Below, in pieces: positions 19,900 through 31,785 of a DNA stretch of 64,000 nucleotides; position 1 is the stretch's first letter, and each line of letters opens with the position of its first letter. The stretch is from Acidovorax sp. 69 (GTDB taxonomy: Bacteria > Pseudomonadota > Gammaproteobacteria > Burkholderiales > Burkholderiaceae_C). A model generated the notes under the pieces. The model was not told where the DNA came from. It searched no databases and saw nothing but the letters and a program-made list of their open reading frames with translations. Where the stretch lies: positions 1,797,001 to 1,861,000 of the forward strand of contig NZ_PGEP01000001.1 of NCBI RefSeq assembly GCF_002797445.1. Reading direction: 5' to 3'. A program made the position numbers and the translations under genes.

Positions 19900-21111
19900 T
19901 CAGGCAGGCTGTGGAGCGCTGCGTGGGATGGGGCTTTCCTTGACGGGCAGGTTCACGAGCCCTGCAAACACGCCCAGGCCGATGGCGATGTACCAGACGA
20001 TATCGTAGTTGCCTGTGGCGTCATACAGGTAGCCGCCCAACCACACGCCCATGAAGCTGCCGATCTGGTGGCTGAAGAACACAAAGCCACCCAGCATCGA
20101 CAGATGCTGCACCCCAAAAATCTGGGCAATGGTGGCATTGGTCGGGGGGATGGTGGACAGCCAGAGCGTACCCATCACAGCCGAGAACACATACACCGAC
20201 AGGGGCGAGAGCGGCACCACCAGAAACACACTGATCGCCACCGCACGGGCCAGATAGATGAACGCCAGGATATAGCGTTTGGGCATGCGCTGGCCCAGCG
20301 TGCCCGCGATGTAAGTGCCGAACACGTTGAACAGGCCAATCAGCGCCAGCGCATAGCTGGCCACTTGCGGCGAGAGGCCGTGGTCCTTGAGGTAGCTGGG
20401 CATGTGCACGCCGATGAACACCACCTGAAAGCCGCACACGAAGTAGCCCGCCATCAACAGGTTGAAGCTGGGATAGCGGAACGCCTCGCCCAGGGCCTGC
20501 ACGATGGTCTGCTCCCGCTTGGCAGGCGCAGCGCCTTTGAACCCGGGTTCACGCAGGCCAAAGGCCAGCGGCACGATCAGCAGAACCGCCATCGACAAGA
20601 CCAGCAGTGCCTGCTGCCACCCCAGCCCGGCAATCAGCCAGCCTTCGACAGGCACCATCAGAAACTGGCCAAACGAGCCCGCAGCCGCCGCCACACCCAT
20701 GGCCCAGGAGCGGCGCTCTGGCGCAATCTGGCGCCCCAGCACGCCGTAGATCACGGCGTAGGTGGTGCCGGCCTGGGCCGCACCAATCAGCACGCCCGCA
20801 GTCAATGCAAACAGGGTGGTAGTGGGTGAGAGCGCCATGCCCGCCAGGCCCAGGCCATAGAGCACCGCACCGCTGATGAGCACGCGAAAAGCGCCAAACC
20901 GGTCTGCCGCCATGCCGGCAAAGATGCCGATGACCCCCCACGAGAGGTTCTGGATGGCGATGGCCAGCGCAAACGACTGGCGCGTCCAGCCCATTTCCTG
21001 CGTGATGGGCAAGAGCCACAGCCCGAACCCGTGGCGGATGCCCATGGACAAGGTCACGATGGCCGCGCCACACGCGAGCACCTGGAACATGGACAGTTTG
21101 GGAGTATTCAT
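19900..21111 (-). CDS. Major facilitator superfamily transporter
   Basis: A 403-residue, 12-helix inner-membrane transporter from the ATG at 21109-21111 (MNTPKLSMFQVLAC); an ATG two codons earlier is equally possible. The stretch GIFAGMAADRFGAFRVLISGAVLYG between helices 2 and 3 is the family signature loop, and ERRSWAMGVAAAAGSFGQFLMVPVEG lies near helix 5. The sequence resembles the group annotated as monocarboxylate/oxalate-formate-type or general MFS proteins; substrate is unknown. A small membrane protein follows 6 bp downstream. Confidence 0.85.
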   Translation of the reverse strand: MNTPKLSMFQVLACGAAIVTLSMGIRHGFGLWLLPITQEMGWTRQSFALAIAIQNLSWGVIGIFAGMAADRFGAFRVLISGAVLYGLGLAGMALSPTTTLFALTAGVLIGAAQAGTTYAVIYGVLGRQIAPERRSWAMGVAAAAGSFGQFLMVPVEGWLIAGLGWQQALLVLSMAVLLIVPLAFGLREPGFKGAAPAKREQTIVQALGEAFRYPSFNLLMAGYFVCGFQVVFIGVHMPSYLKDHGLSPQVASYALALIGLFNVFGTYIAGTLGQRMPKRYILAFIYLARAVAISVFLVVPLSPLSVYVFSAVMGTLWLSTIPPTNATIAQIFGVQHLSMLGGFVFFSHQIGSFMGVWLGGYLYDATGNYDIVWYIAIGLGVFAGLVNLPVKESPIPRSAPQPA

Positions 21112-21251
21112 ATGCATGCGCAGGAATGTAGCGAGATTGGCCGAAACGCGCTGATACACCGGCGACCAATACAGTTGCTAGCAGGGGCGGCTCGCATGGA
21201 GCTGTCTTTATATCCAGCTTTTGCCGTGTTGCCGCACTACAATTCGCCGCT

Positions 21252-23234
21252 ATGTCTGCCAAACCGTCTTCCGTGTCCGCCAGTGAATATTCCGAAGGGT
21301 CGATCCGCGTGCTCAAGGGCCTGGAGCCCGTCAAGCAACGCCCGGGCATGTACACCCGCACCGACAACCCTCTGCACATCATCCAGGAGGTGTTGGACAA
21401 CGCCGCCGATGAGGCGCTGGCGGGTTACGGCAAGAAGATTCGCGTCACGCTGCATGCCGATGGTTCGGTTAGCGTAGAAGACGACGGCCGTGGCATTCCC
21501 TTTGGCATGCACCCCGAAGAAAATGCCCCGGTCATCGAGCTGGTGTTCACCCGCCTGCACGCGGGTGGCAAATTCGACAAAGGCAAGGGCGGCGCGTACA
21601 GCTTCTCGGGCGGCCTGCACGGCGTGGGCGTGAGCGTGACCAATGCACTGGCCACCCGGCTGGAGGCCACCAGCTACCGCGAAGGCAAGGCGGCGCGCCT
21701 GGTGTTTTCGGCCGGGGATGTGATTGAACCCCTGGTGGCCCGGCCGCTGGAGGCGGGCGAGCGCAAGCAGGGCACCTCGGTCCGTGTATGGCCCGACGCC
21801 AAGTATTTCGAGTCGAGCGCGTTGCCCATGGGCGAACTCACTCACCTGCTGCGCAGCAAGGCCGTGCTCATGCCGGGCGTGACGGTGCAGCTCGTCAACG
21901 AGAAAACCCGCGAGACGCAAACCTGGCAGTACAAAGGCGGCCTGCGCGACTACCTCATGCAGACGCTCAACGGCGACCCGGTGATCCCGTTGTTTGAAGG
22001 CGAGGGTTTTGCCGACCGCAACAACGAGAGCTTTGCCGAAGGCGAAGGTGCCTCTTGGTGCGTGGCCTTCACCGAAGACGGCCAGCCCGTGCGCGAGAGC
22101 TACGTCAACCTGATCCCCACCAGCGCGGGCGGCACGCACGAAAGCGGTCTGCGCGACGGCCTGTTCAATGCGGTCAAGAGCTTTATCGAGCTGCACAGCC
22201 TGCTGCCCAAGGGCGTCAAGCTGCTGCCCGAGGACGTGTTTGCCCGTGCCAGCTATGTGCTCAGTGCCAAGGTGCTCGACCCGCAGTTCCAGGGCCAGAT
22301 CAAAGAGCGCCTGAACTCGCGCGACGCGGTGCGGCTGGTCAGTGGCTTTGTTCGCCCGGCGCTGGAGTTGTGGCTGAACCAGCACGTCGAATATGGCAAG
22401 AAGCTGGCCGAGCTGGCCATCCGGGCTGCGCAGACCCGCCAGAAGGCGGGCCAGAAGGTTGAAAAGCGCAAGGGCTCGGGCGTGGCCGTGTTGCCCGGCA
22501 AACTCACCGATTGCGAAAGCAAAGACATTGCGCACAACGAAGTGTTCCTGGTCGAGGGCGATTCGGCCGGCGGCAGCGCCAAGATGGGCCGTGACAAGGA
22601 AAGCCAGGCCATCCTGCCGCTGCGGGGCAAGGTGCTCAACACCTGGGAGGTGGAGCGCGACCGCCTGTTCGCCAACAATGAAATCCACGACATCTCGGTG
22701 GCCATCGGCGTAGACCCGCACGGCCCCAATGACACGCCGGATTTGAGCGGCCTGCGTTACGGCAAGGTTTGCATCCTGAGCGATGCCGACGTGGACGGCT
22801 CGCACATTCAGGTGCTGCTACTCACGCTGTTCTTCCGCCACTTCCCCAAACTCATTGAAACCGGCCACATCTACGTGGCGCGCCCGCCGCTGTTCCGCGT
22901 GGACGTGCCTGCGCGCGGCAAGAAACCCGCCGCCAAGATGTATGCGCTGGACGATGGCGAACTGACGGCCATCCTTGATAAGTGCGCCAAGGATGGCGTA
23001 CCGAAAGAGAAGTGCCAGATCAGCCGCTTCAAGGGCCTCGGCGAGATGAACGCCGAACAGCTGTGGGAAACCACGCTCAACCCTGACACCCGCCGCCTGT
23101 TGCCCGTGCAGCTGGGCGACATGGACTTTGCCGCCACCGAAGGCTTGATCACCAAGCTCATGGGCAAGGGCGAAGCCGCCGCGCGCCGCGAGCTGATGGA
23201 GCTGCATGGTGATGCGGTGGAGATTGATATCTGA
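21252..23234 (+). CDS. parE: DNA topoisomerase IV subunit B
   Basis: A 660-residue ATPase subunit of topoisomerase IV, which decatenates daughter chromosomes. GHKL ATPase motifs are EVLDNAADEALAG, DDGRGIPFGMHP, and GGLHGVGVSVTNAL. The TOPRIM domain has EGDSAGGSAKMGRD (from residue 435) and DADVDGSHI (near 511). The end, FKGLGEMNAEQLWETTLNP, matches ParE. Its partner parC lies downstream, separated by a lytic transglycosylase gene. Confidence 0.97.
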   Translation: MSAKPSSVSASEYSEGSIRVLKGLEPVKQRPGMYTRTDNPLHIIQEVLDNAADEALAGYGKKIRVTLHADGSVSVEDDGRGIPFGMHPEENAPVIELVFTRLHAGGKFDKGKGGAYSFSGGLHGVGVSVTNALATRLEATSYREGKAARLVFSAGDVIEPLVARPLEAGERKQGTSVRVWPDAKYFESSALPMGELTHLLRSKAVLMPGVTVQLVNEKTRETQTWQYKGGLRDYLMQTLNGDPVIPLFEGEGFADRNNESFAEGEGASWCVAFTEDGQPVRESYVNLIPTSAGGTHESGLRDGLFNAVKSFIELHSLLPKGVKLLPEDVFARASYVLSAKVLDPQFQGQIKERLNSRDAVRLVSGFVRPALELWLNQHVEYGKKLAELAIRAAQTRQKAGQKVEKRKGSGVAVLPGKLTDCESKDIAHNEVFLVEGDSAGGSAKMGRDKESQAILPLRGKVLNTWEVERDRLFANNEIHDISVAIGVDPHGPNDTPDLSGLRYGKVCILSDADVDGSHIQVLLLTLFFRHFPKLIETGHIYVARPPLFRVDVPARGKKPAAKMYALDDGELTAILDKCAKDGVPKEKCQISRFKGLGEMNAEQLWETTLNPDTRRLLPVQLGDMDFAATEGLITKLMGKGEAAARRELMELHGDAVEIDI

Positions 23235-23286
23235 ACGGGCCCTGCCCGACAGGTCTGTCATGAGGAATTTTGGCAATAAAGGCACC

Positions 23287-24104
23287 ATGCGCAGGTATCT
23301 ATTGGGTTTTTTGCTATGTTTTATGCAGCAAAGGGCCCATGCCGATCTGTGGGCGCATGTGGACGAGCGCGGGGTGACCCACTTTGCCGCCGAGCGGGTG
23401 GATGCGCGCTACCAGCTGTTTTTCCGTGGCAACGACTTTGACTCGACCCGGGATGCACCGGCCAACGCCCCGCCTATGCCCTATGCGCTGCCTGCAGCGG
23501 GCGCGCGCCTGCTGGCCTTTTTTGACATTGCGCCTGACTACAAGCGCGTCAAGCACCACCTGCGTGCTGCGTCCAGTAAACATGGTGTGGACTACGAATT
23601 GTTGCAGGCCGTGATCGCGGCCGAATCCGGCTTTGACGCCACCGCGGTGTCGCCCAAAGGCGCCGTGGGTCTGATGCAGGTGATGCCTGCCACGGCCAAC
23701 CGCTTTGGCGTGAGCACCGATGCCAAGCGCACGGTGGAGCAAAAGTTGGCCGACCCGGCGGTGAACGTGCCCACCGGCACGCGCTACCTGCGCCACCTGC
23801 TGGACCTGTTTCCAGGCCGCATGGACTTGGCCGTGGCCGCCTACAACGCGGGTGAAGGCGCGGTGCAGCGCGCGGGCAACCAGATCCCGGCCTTCAAGGA
23901 AACGCAGAACTATGTGCGAACGGTGCTGGGCCTGTATGCCCAGCTCAAGCCGCCAGCCCCGGTGCTGGCGCAACGCGCAGCGCCGGGCCGCGTGCGCATG
24001 GAGCTTTCAGGCGGTGCCCTGAACCGGGGCAACCTGCCGCCCACCCGCGTGGGGCAGACGCACAGTGGCTCCCAGAACGTGAATCAAGAACCTGTACCCA
24101 ACGA

Positions 24105-24108
<4 letters not shown>
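23287..24108 (+). CDS. Lytic transglycosylase (SLT domain)
   Basis: A 273-residue secreted murein hydrolase. From the ATG at 23287 the signal peptide is [18 protein letters not shown]. The N-terminal part ([26 protein letters not shown]) is a short DUF4124-like strand region, and the SLT domain (residues 95-225) has the catalytic Glu in [27 protein letters not shown] plus [14 protein letters not shown]. Its stop overlaps the parC start (ATGA, 4 bp), so translation of parC is coupled to it. It lies inside the parE-parC unit, 52 bp after parE. Confidence 0.92.
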
Positions 24109-26462
<2,354 letters not shown>

Positions 26463-26487
26463 GTCATTCACCGAGTCCGGCAACGAG

Positions 26488-26511
26488 GCCACCCACCGGG
26501 GTGGCTTTTTT
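26488..26511 (+). terminator. Rho-independent terminator after parC
   Basis: GCCACCC, loop ACCG, GGGTGGC followed by six T residues, 25 bases beyond the parC stop. It closes the parE-transglycosylase-parC unit. Confidence 0.9.
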
Positions 26512-26707
26512 GTTGCCGCCGCGCTTCACGGGTTGCTACGGATTGGACGAAATACGGGAACGGGCGCACCATATGTAAAAAAATGTCTGCGCTGGCGTAC
26601 GGGTATCTGCGCGCGCTGGACGCAGATGCTGGCCTAACACCGCGCCAGGGCGCCGCCGACGGGCTGCCAGGCAGGCACCGACAACACCCCAATATCGACA
26701 GGAGACC

Positions 26708-28462
26708 ATGATGTTCCAACGCATCCGCATCGCCCAGAAACTATGGCTCGCCGTTATCTTTATCGTGGTCATGCTGGCCAGCGTGGTGGGCTTTTCGGCC
26801 TACCGATCGGCCAAGGTGCAGGCCGAGGCCGATGAGGTTTCCCGCGAGATGCAAAACCGTGTTGGGGCTGCCATTCGCTGGGCGGGGCTGACCGAGACCA
26901 ACGCCGCTCGTACACAGGCGCTCATCGTGAGCAGCGATACGGCGGTTGAGTCTGAATTCAAGGACGTAATCTCTGCCACTTCCGCGCAGATCACCGAGGT
27001 GCAAAAATCGCTGGAGGGCATGGCCCTGTCTGACGCGGACAAGGCCCAGATGGCCAAGATTGCCGAGGCCCGCAAGACCATGATCGATTTGCGCGGCAAG
27101 GCCCGTCAGCTCAAGGCCGATGGCAAGGCCGAGGAAGCCGTTACCCTGGTCAAGCAGACCTACAACCCGGCCGTGGCCACCTATCTCAAGACGCTGCGCG
27201 ACTTTGTGGAGTTGCAGCAGTCCACTGCGCAGACCAAGCTGGCCGAGATGGCGGCCTCCCGCATGCTCACGGTGAAGATTGCGGCCGTGGCCGTGGCGGC
27301 GCTGCTGGCAGCCATCATCGCCGGGGCTTACTACCTGATTGGTAGCATTCAGCGGCCGCTTGCGCAGGCCAATGACCTGGCGGCCAAGATCGCGGCAGGT
27401 GACCTCAGCGAGCAGGGCTCGGTCACGCGCGGCGACGAGTTCGGCGACCTGTTGCGCTCGCAGTACGCGATGAGCGATTCACTCGGGCGCATGGTGCACC
27501 AGGTGCGCCAGAGCACCGACAACATCGCCATTGCCAGCGCCGAGATCGCCACCGGCAACCATGATCTGTCAGCGCGCACAGAGCAGACATCGAGCAACCT
27601 GCAAGAGACGGCAGCGGCCATGGAGCAGTTCACCAGCACCATTGCGCAAAGCGCCAGCAGCGCGCGTCAGGCGAGCAGCCTGGCCGCCAGCGCTACGGGC
27701 GTGGCCGAACGTGGTGGTTCGGTGGTGACCCAGGTGGTGTCCACCATGGAAGACATCAATCACAGCAGCAAGAAGATCTCGGACATCATCGGCGTGATCG
27801 ACGGCATTGCGTTCCAGACCAATATCCTCGCGCTCAATGCGGCCGTGGAGGCTGCGCGTGCAGGAGAGCAGGGGCGGGGCTTTGCTGTGGTGGCGAGCGA
27901 GGTGCGCAGCCTGGCGCAACGCAGCGCCGAGGCCGCCAAGGAGATCAAGACGCTGATCAGCGCCTCGGTGGAGAAGGTCGAAACCGGCACCCGCCTGGTG
28001 GCCGATGCGGGCACCACCATGAACGACATCGTGCGTTCGGTGCAAAGCGTGACGGACATGATTGGAGAGATCACATCAGCGTCGTCCGAGCAGAGCGCGG
28101 GCATCTCGCAAGTCAACCAGGCTGTGGGCAACCTTGACCAGATGACGCAGCAGAACGCCGCGCTGGTGGAGGAGAGCGCCGCCGCCGCACAGAGCCTGCG
28201 TGAGCAGGCCGAACACCTGGCGCAAGTGGTGTCGGTGTTCAAGGTCAACGGTGCGGCCTATGGCGGCGTGGCGCCGCCGATGCGTGCAGCGCACACGCCA
28301 ACGCCCCCCGCCGCGCGGGGGGCATCTGCCCCCGCAAAGCCCGCCGTGGCGGGCAAGCCTGGCACCCAGCGTATCGCCCAGGCCGCCAGCAAGACGGCCA
28401 AGGCCAAGGCCCCTGCGCCAGCGCTGGCCCAAGGCGCGGAGGAGGACTGGGAATCGTTCTGA
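26708..28462 (+). CDS. Methyl-accepting chemotaxis protein
   Basis: A 584-residue chemoreceptor. It starts [18 protein letters not shown] with membrane helix 1 (residues 12-32), a four-helix-bundle periplasmic sensor with no Cache fold (to about 190), helix 2 ([20 protein letters not shown]), a HAMP domain, and a signalling domain with the tip [36 protein letters not shown]. The tail is Ala/Pro/Lys-rich and ends in EEDWESF, a NWETF-like pentapeptide for CheR/CheB tethering. The ligand is unknown. The upstream AGGAG sits close to both ATG codons at 26708 and 26711. Confidence 0.95.
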   Translation: MMFQRIRIAQKLWLAVIFIVVMLASVVGFSAYRSAKVQAEADEVSREMQNRVGAAIRWAGLTETNAARTQALIVSSDTAVESEFKDVISATSAQITEVQKSLEGMALSDADKAQMAKIAEARKTMIDLRGKARQLKADGKAEEAVTLVKQTYNPAVATYLKTLRDFVELQQSTAQTKLAEMAASRMLTVKIAAVAVAALLAAIIAGAYYLIGSIQRPLAQANDLAAKIAAGDLSEQGSVTRGDEFGDLLRSQYAMSDSLGRMVHQVRQSTDNIAIASAEIATGNHDLSARTEQTSSNLQETAAAMEQFTSTIAQSASSARQASSLAASATGVAERGGSVVTQVVSTMEDINHSSKKISDIIGVIDGIAFQTNILALNAAVEAARAGEQGRGFAVVASEVRSLAQRSAEAAKEIKTLISASVEKVETGTRLVADAGTTMNDIVRSVQSVTDMIGEITSASSEQSAGISQVNQAVGNLDQMTQQNAALVEESAAAAQSLREQAEHLAQVVSVFKVNGAAYGGVAPPMRAAHTPTPPAARGASAPAKPAVAGKPGTQRIAQAASKTAKAKAPAPALAQGAEEDWESF

Positions 28463-28520
28463 GCCCGGCGCTCGCTGCCCCGCCTGTCGATGGGACGGTG
28501 CGCAGCGACGAATCAGGCGG

Positions 28521-28979
28521 TCACGCCAGTTCAGCGATCAGTTCGATTTCGACGCAGGCGCCCATGGGGATTTGTGCCACGCCGAAGGCGCTGCGGGCGT
28601 GTACGCCCTTGTCGCCAAATACCTGGCCCAGCAACTCGCTGGCGCCGTTGGTCACCAGGTGCTGCTCGGTGAAGTCACCTGTGGAGTTCACCAAGCTCAT
28701 CACCTTCACGATGCGCTGGATGCGGTTCAGGTCACCGCCTGTGGCTGCATGCAGCGTGCCCATGAGGTCGATGGCCACGGCGCGTGCTGCCGCTTTGCCT
28801 TCTTCGGTGCCGATGTCGCGGCCGAACTGCGCCGCCCAGGGCTTGCCATCCTTGCGGGCGATGTGGCCGCTCAGGAACACCAGGTTACCGGTCTGCACAT
28901 AGGGCACATAGGCGGCCGCTGGCACCGACACGGGGGGCAAGGTAATGTTGAGTTCTTTCAGCTTGTCGTAAACGCTCAT
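28521..28979 (-). CDS. RidA/YjgF family protein
   Basis: A 152-residue protein from the ATG at 28977-28979 with a GAGGA site. It belongs to the YjgF/RidA superfamily, in the YoaB-like longer group: YVQTGNLVFLSGHIARKDGKPW, AAARAVAIDLMGTLHAATGG, VNSTGDFTEQHLVTNGASELL, and HARSAFGVAQIPMGACVEIELIAEL with the conserved Arg that holds the substrate carboxylate. RidA proteins release ammonia from reactive enamines/imines. The gene converges with the chemoreceptor gene. Confidence 0.93.
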   Translation of the reverse strand: MSVYDKLKELNITLPPVSVPAAAYVPYVQTGNLVFLSGHIARKDGKPWAAQFGRDIGTEEGKAAARAVAIDLMGTLHAATGGDLNRIQRIVKVMSLVNSTGDFTEQHLVTNGASELLGQVFGDKGVHARSAFGVAQIPMGACVEIELIAELA

Positions 28980-29142
28980 GGTCTTCCTCGTTATGAGATG
29001 GGTGATGGGTGGAATGTTCACGGCCTGCAGGGGCGCAGCCAGCCAAATGGGCGACTCTCAAGCCGGGTGTCGGTGGAGTGTTACACAGCAGCGTGCACCG
29101 AATCTGGCCGCCGCCTTGTCAGCGCCGCATTAGCATCAGCCC

Positions 29143-31728
29143 ATGCCCTCCATAAGCGCCTCTAATGCCGCCCTGCTGACTGACCCCAAAGGTGTTTCAG
29201 GGGCGGTGGTGCCGCCGCAAGTCCCACCGTGGCGGGTGCCGGCCGTGCTGCTGGGGGTGGTGGTGGGTGCTGCGTTGCAGTTGTTGCAACCCGAGTTGTG
29301 GGGCGTATGGGCGTATGGCGCCTTGTTGTGCGGAGTCCTGGTGCTGGGTTGGTGCGCGGCAGCCAGTGCCAGCTTGCGCAGCACTTCACGGTGGGCCAGA
29401 GGGGCCGTTGCCGTCTCGGCGGTGGTGGCTTTGGGCGCTGGTGCGCTGGCCATGTTTGCCCTCAGTGGCTTGCGGGCCACGGTCTACCTGCAGCAGCGCC
29501 TGGCCCCTGCGCTGGAGGGGCAGGATATCCGCGTGACCGGGGTGGTGTCGGCCATGCCGCAGACCAACGAAGCGGGCACCCGGCTGCGTATGGCGGTGCA
29601 GACAGCGCTCCTGAAGGGGACGCCCGTCGAGTTGCCGTCCCAGATCGACCTGGCCTGGTATGGCGGGGCTTTCCGCGATGCAGGCGAGGTGATGGATTTG
29701 CAGCGCCTGCCACCCCCGGTGCGGGCGGGTGAGCGCTGGGACCTGACGGTGCGCTTGAAGGCACCGCATGGCCTGCGCAACCCGCACGGTTTTGACTTCG
29801 AACTGTGGGCGTGGGAGCAGGGCGTTCAGGCTACCGGCTACGTGCGTGCGGGCCCCAAGGACGAGTCGCCAGTGCGCCTTGCGGCTACGTGGAAGTACCC
29901 CGTGGAGCAATGGCGCCAGACCGTGCGCGACGCCATCCTGGACCGGCTCGGGCGCGGCGCAGACGACACCAGCGACCCGGGGCGCGCACGCATTGCCGGC
30001 GTGGTAGCGGCGCTGGTCACCGGCGATCAACGCGCCATTGACCGCTCAGACTGGGATGTGTTCCGCGCTACCGGCGTGGCCCACCTCATGAGCATTTCGG
30101 GCCTGCACATCACCCTGTTCGCCTGGCTGGCCGCATGGGTGGTGCGCAGCCTGTGGCGGCGATCTGCGCGCCTGTGCCTGGCGGTGCCCGCGCCCTCGGC
30201 TGCGCTGGTGGCCGGGGTCGCGCTGGCTGCGGCCTATGCCCTCTTCAGCGGCTGGGGTGTGCCTGCACAGCGCACGGTGACCATGCTGGGTATCGTGGCC
30301 TTGCTGCAGTGGAGCGGGCGGCGCTGGCCTTGGCCGCAGGTATGGCTGCTGGCCTGTGCCGCTGTGGTGCTGGTGGACCCCTGGGCGCTGGCCCAGGCAG
30401 GTTTCTGGCTGAGTTTTGTGGCGGTGGGGGTGCTATTTGCTACCAATCCGATAGCTGAAGGCGCTTATGAAAAGGGCGCTAAAGGGCATTTTTATGCTTT
30501 GCTGCGCGAGCAGTGGGTGGTGACGCTCGCGCTCACGCCCCTGGGCCTGTTGTTGTTTGGTCAGGTGTCGCTGGTGGGCTTTGCGGCCAATCTGGTGGCG
30601 ATCCCCTGGGTCACTCTGGTGGTCACGCCACTGGCATTGGGCGGAGTCTTGTGGGGGCCGCTGTGGAGCTTGGCGGCGCTCAGTCTGCAGCCGTTGGCGG
30701 CATGGCTGCAGTGGCTGGCGCAGTGGCCCTGGGCGGTGGTGTTTCTGCCTGCGGCCCCCCTGTGGGCGGGTGTGGCTGCCGTGGTCGGCGGTGCCGTTTT
30801 GGCCATGCGTTTGCCATGGCGTGTGCGGCTGTTGGCGCTGCCTCTGCTGGTGCCCGTGTTCGGTTGGCAGCCTGCGCGGCCGCCAGTGGGGCAGTTCGAG
30901 TTGCTGGCGGCGGACATCGGCCAGGGCAATGCGGTGTTGGTGCGCACGGCCACCCACACGCTGTTGTACGACGCGGGGCCGCGTTTCAGCCGCGAGAGCG
31001 ATGCAGGCCACCGCGTGCTGGTGCCGCTGCTGCGCGCATTGGGCGAGCGGGTGGATGTGCTCATGCTCAGCCACCGCGATGCCGACCACACGGGCGGCGC
31101 GGCTGCGGTGTTGGCACAGCAGCCCCAGGCCGTGCTCACCGGTTCCATTGAAGCCGAGCATGTGCTGCAGACCCTGCGTCCCGCCAGCCCCTGCCTTGCC
31201 GGCCAACGCTGGGATTGGGATGGTGTCGTCTTCGAGGTGTTGCACCCCCTCGCAGGGGACGGCGCTCCGGCCCCCCGTGCGCCGCGCCCCAATGCCTTGA
31301 GCTGCGTGTTGCGCGTCGCGGCGGCCGGGTCAGAGGGAGCTGTGGCCTTGCTGGTGGGGGATATCGAGGCTCCCCAGGAGCACTCCCTGGTGGCACGTGG
31401 CGCGGCATTGCGGGCCGATCTGCTGCTGGCGCCCCACCATGGCAGCAAGACATCGTCCTCCCCCGTGTTTCTGGAGACCGTTCAGCCTCGCACCGCTTTG
31501 GTGCAGGCTGGGTATCGCAATCGTTTTGGGCATCCGGCGCCCGACATATTGCAGCGTTACCGCGAGCGCAACATCCGGGTGGTGGAGTCTTCGCGCTGTG
31601 GGGCAGCCACATGGGCATCCGCCGACCCCTCCGTGGTGGCGTGCGAGCGCGACACGAGTCGGCGGTACTGGCAGCACGACATGCCAGCGCGGGAGCAGCG
31701 ATCGGACGGGATGGCGCAGCGCGATTGA
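29143..31728 (+). CDS. comEC: DNA uptake channel ComEC/Rec2
   Basis: An 861-residue inner-membrane protein for uptake of transforming DNA. It has N-terminal membrane helices (residues 25-110), an OB-fold region, the Competence membrane core (about 300-560, with GVAHLMSISGLHITLFAW and FSGWGVPAQRTVTML), and a C-terminal MBL domain: LLYDAGPRFSRES, SHRDADHTGGAAAV (His644) and LLAPHHGSKTSSSPVF. The MBL nuclease motifs are intact. A dispersed repeat copy is read in frame at residues 430-452 between membrane helices. No strong ribosome-binding site precedes the ATG. Confidence 0.95.
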   Translation: MPSISASNAALLTDPKGVSGAVVPPQVPPWRVPAVLLGVVVGAALQLLQPELWGVWAYGALLCGVLVLGWCAAASASLRSTSRWARGAVAVSAVVALGAGALAMFALSGLRATVYLQQRLAPALEGQDIRVTGVVSAMPQTNEAGTRLRMAVQTALLKGTPVELPSQIDLAWYGGAFRDAGEVMDLQRLPPPVRAGERWDLTVRLKAPHGLRNPHGFDFELWAWEQGVQATGYVRAGPKDESPVRLAATWKYPVEQWRQTVRDAILDRLGRGADDTSDPGRARIAGVVAALVTGDQRAIDRSDWDVFRATGVAHLMSISGLHITLFAWLAAWVVRSLWRRSARLCLAVPAPSAALVAGVALAAAYALFSGWGVPAQRTVTMLGIVALLQWSGRRWPWPQVWLLACAAVVLVDPWALAQAGFWLSFVAVGVLFATNPIAEGAYEKGAKGHFYALLREQWVVTLALTPLGLLLFGQVSLVGFAANLVAIPWVTLVVTPLALGGVLWGPLWSLAALSLQPLAAWLQWLAQWPWAVVFLPAAPLWAGVAAVVGGAVLAMRLPWRVRLLALPLLVPVFGWQPARPPVGQFELLAADIGQGNAVLVRTATHTLLYDAGPRFSRESDAGHRVLVPLLRALGERVDVLMLSHRDADHTGGAAAVLAQQPQAVLTGSIEAEHVLQTLRPASPCLAGQRWDWDGVVFEVLHPLAGDGAPAPRAPRPNALSCVLRVAAAGSEGAVALLVGDIEAPQEHSLVARGAALRADLLLAPHHGSKTSSSPVFLETVQPRTALVQAGYRNRFGHPAPDILQRYRERNIRVVESSRCGAATWASADPSVVACERDTSRRYWQHDMPAREQRSDGMAQRD
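30430..30498. repeat. Dispersed repeat copy inside comEC, read in frame
   Basis: TGCTATTTGCTACCAATCC, then GATAGCTGAAGGCGCTTATG, then AAAAGGGCGCTAAAGGGCA and TTTTTATGC. Order and spacing match the family form GATAGCTGCCAGCGCTTAT ... AAGCGCTAGAGGCATTTTT. It encodes VLFATNPIAEGAYEKGAKGH without a frame break. Confidence 0.7.
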
Positions 31729-31785
31729 GGGCTGTTCGGGGTGGTGGGCGCGCAACTTGCTATCCTGTTCACAGGAGGCCCGTTC

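Noticed and set aside
21215..21243. TACAAT as a promoter for parE
   Set aside because: No -35 hexamer at an acceptable distance; it could be chance.
21237..22805. 522-codon minus-strand open frame over parE
   Set aside because: Antisense to a clear parE; the product is low-complexity and lacks a start context or family motif.
23300..23336. TTTTTTGCTATG...GCAGCAAA as another repeat copy
   Set aside because: Only short end similarity and it lies in a signal-peptide coding region; too little to assign to the family.
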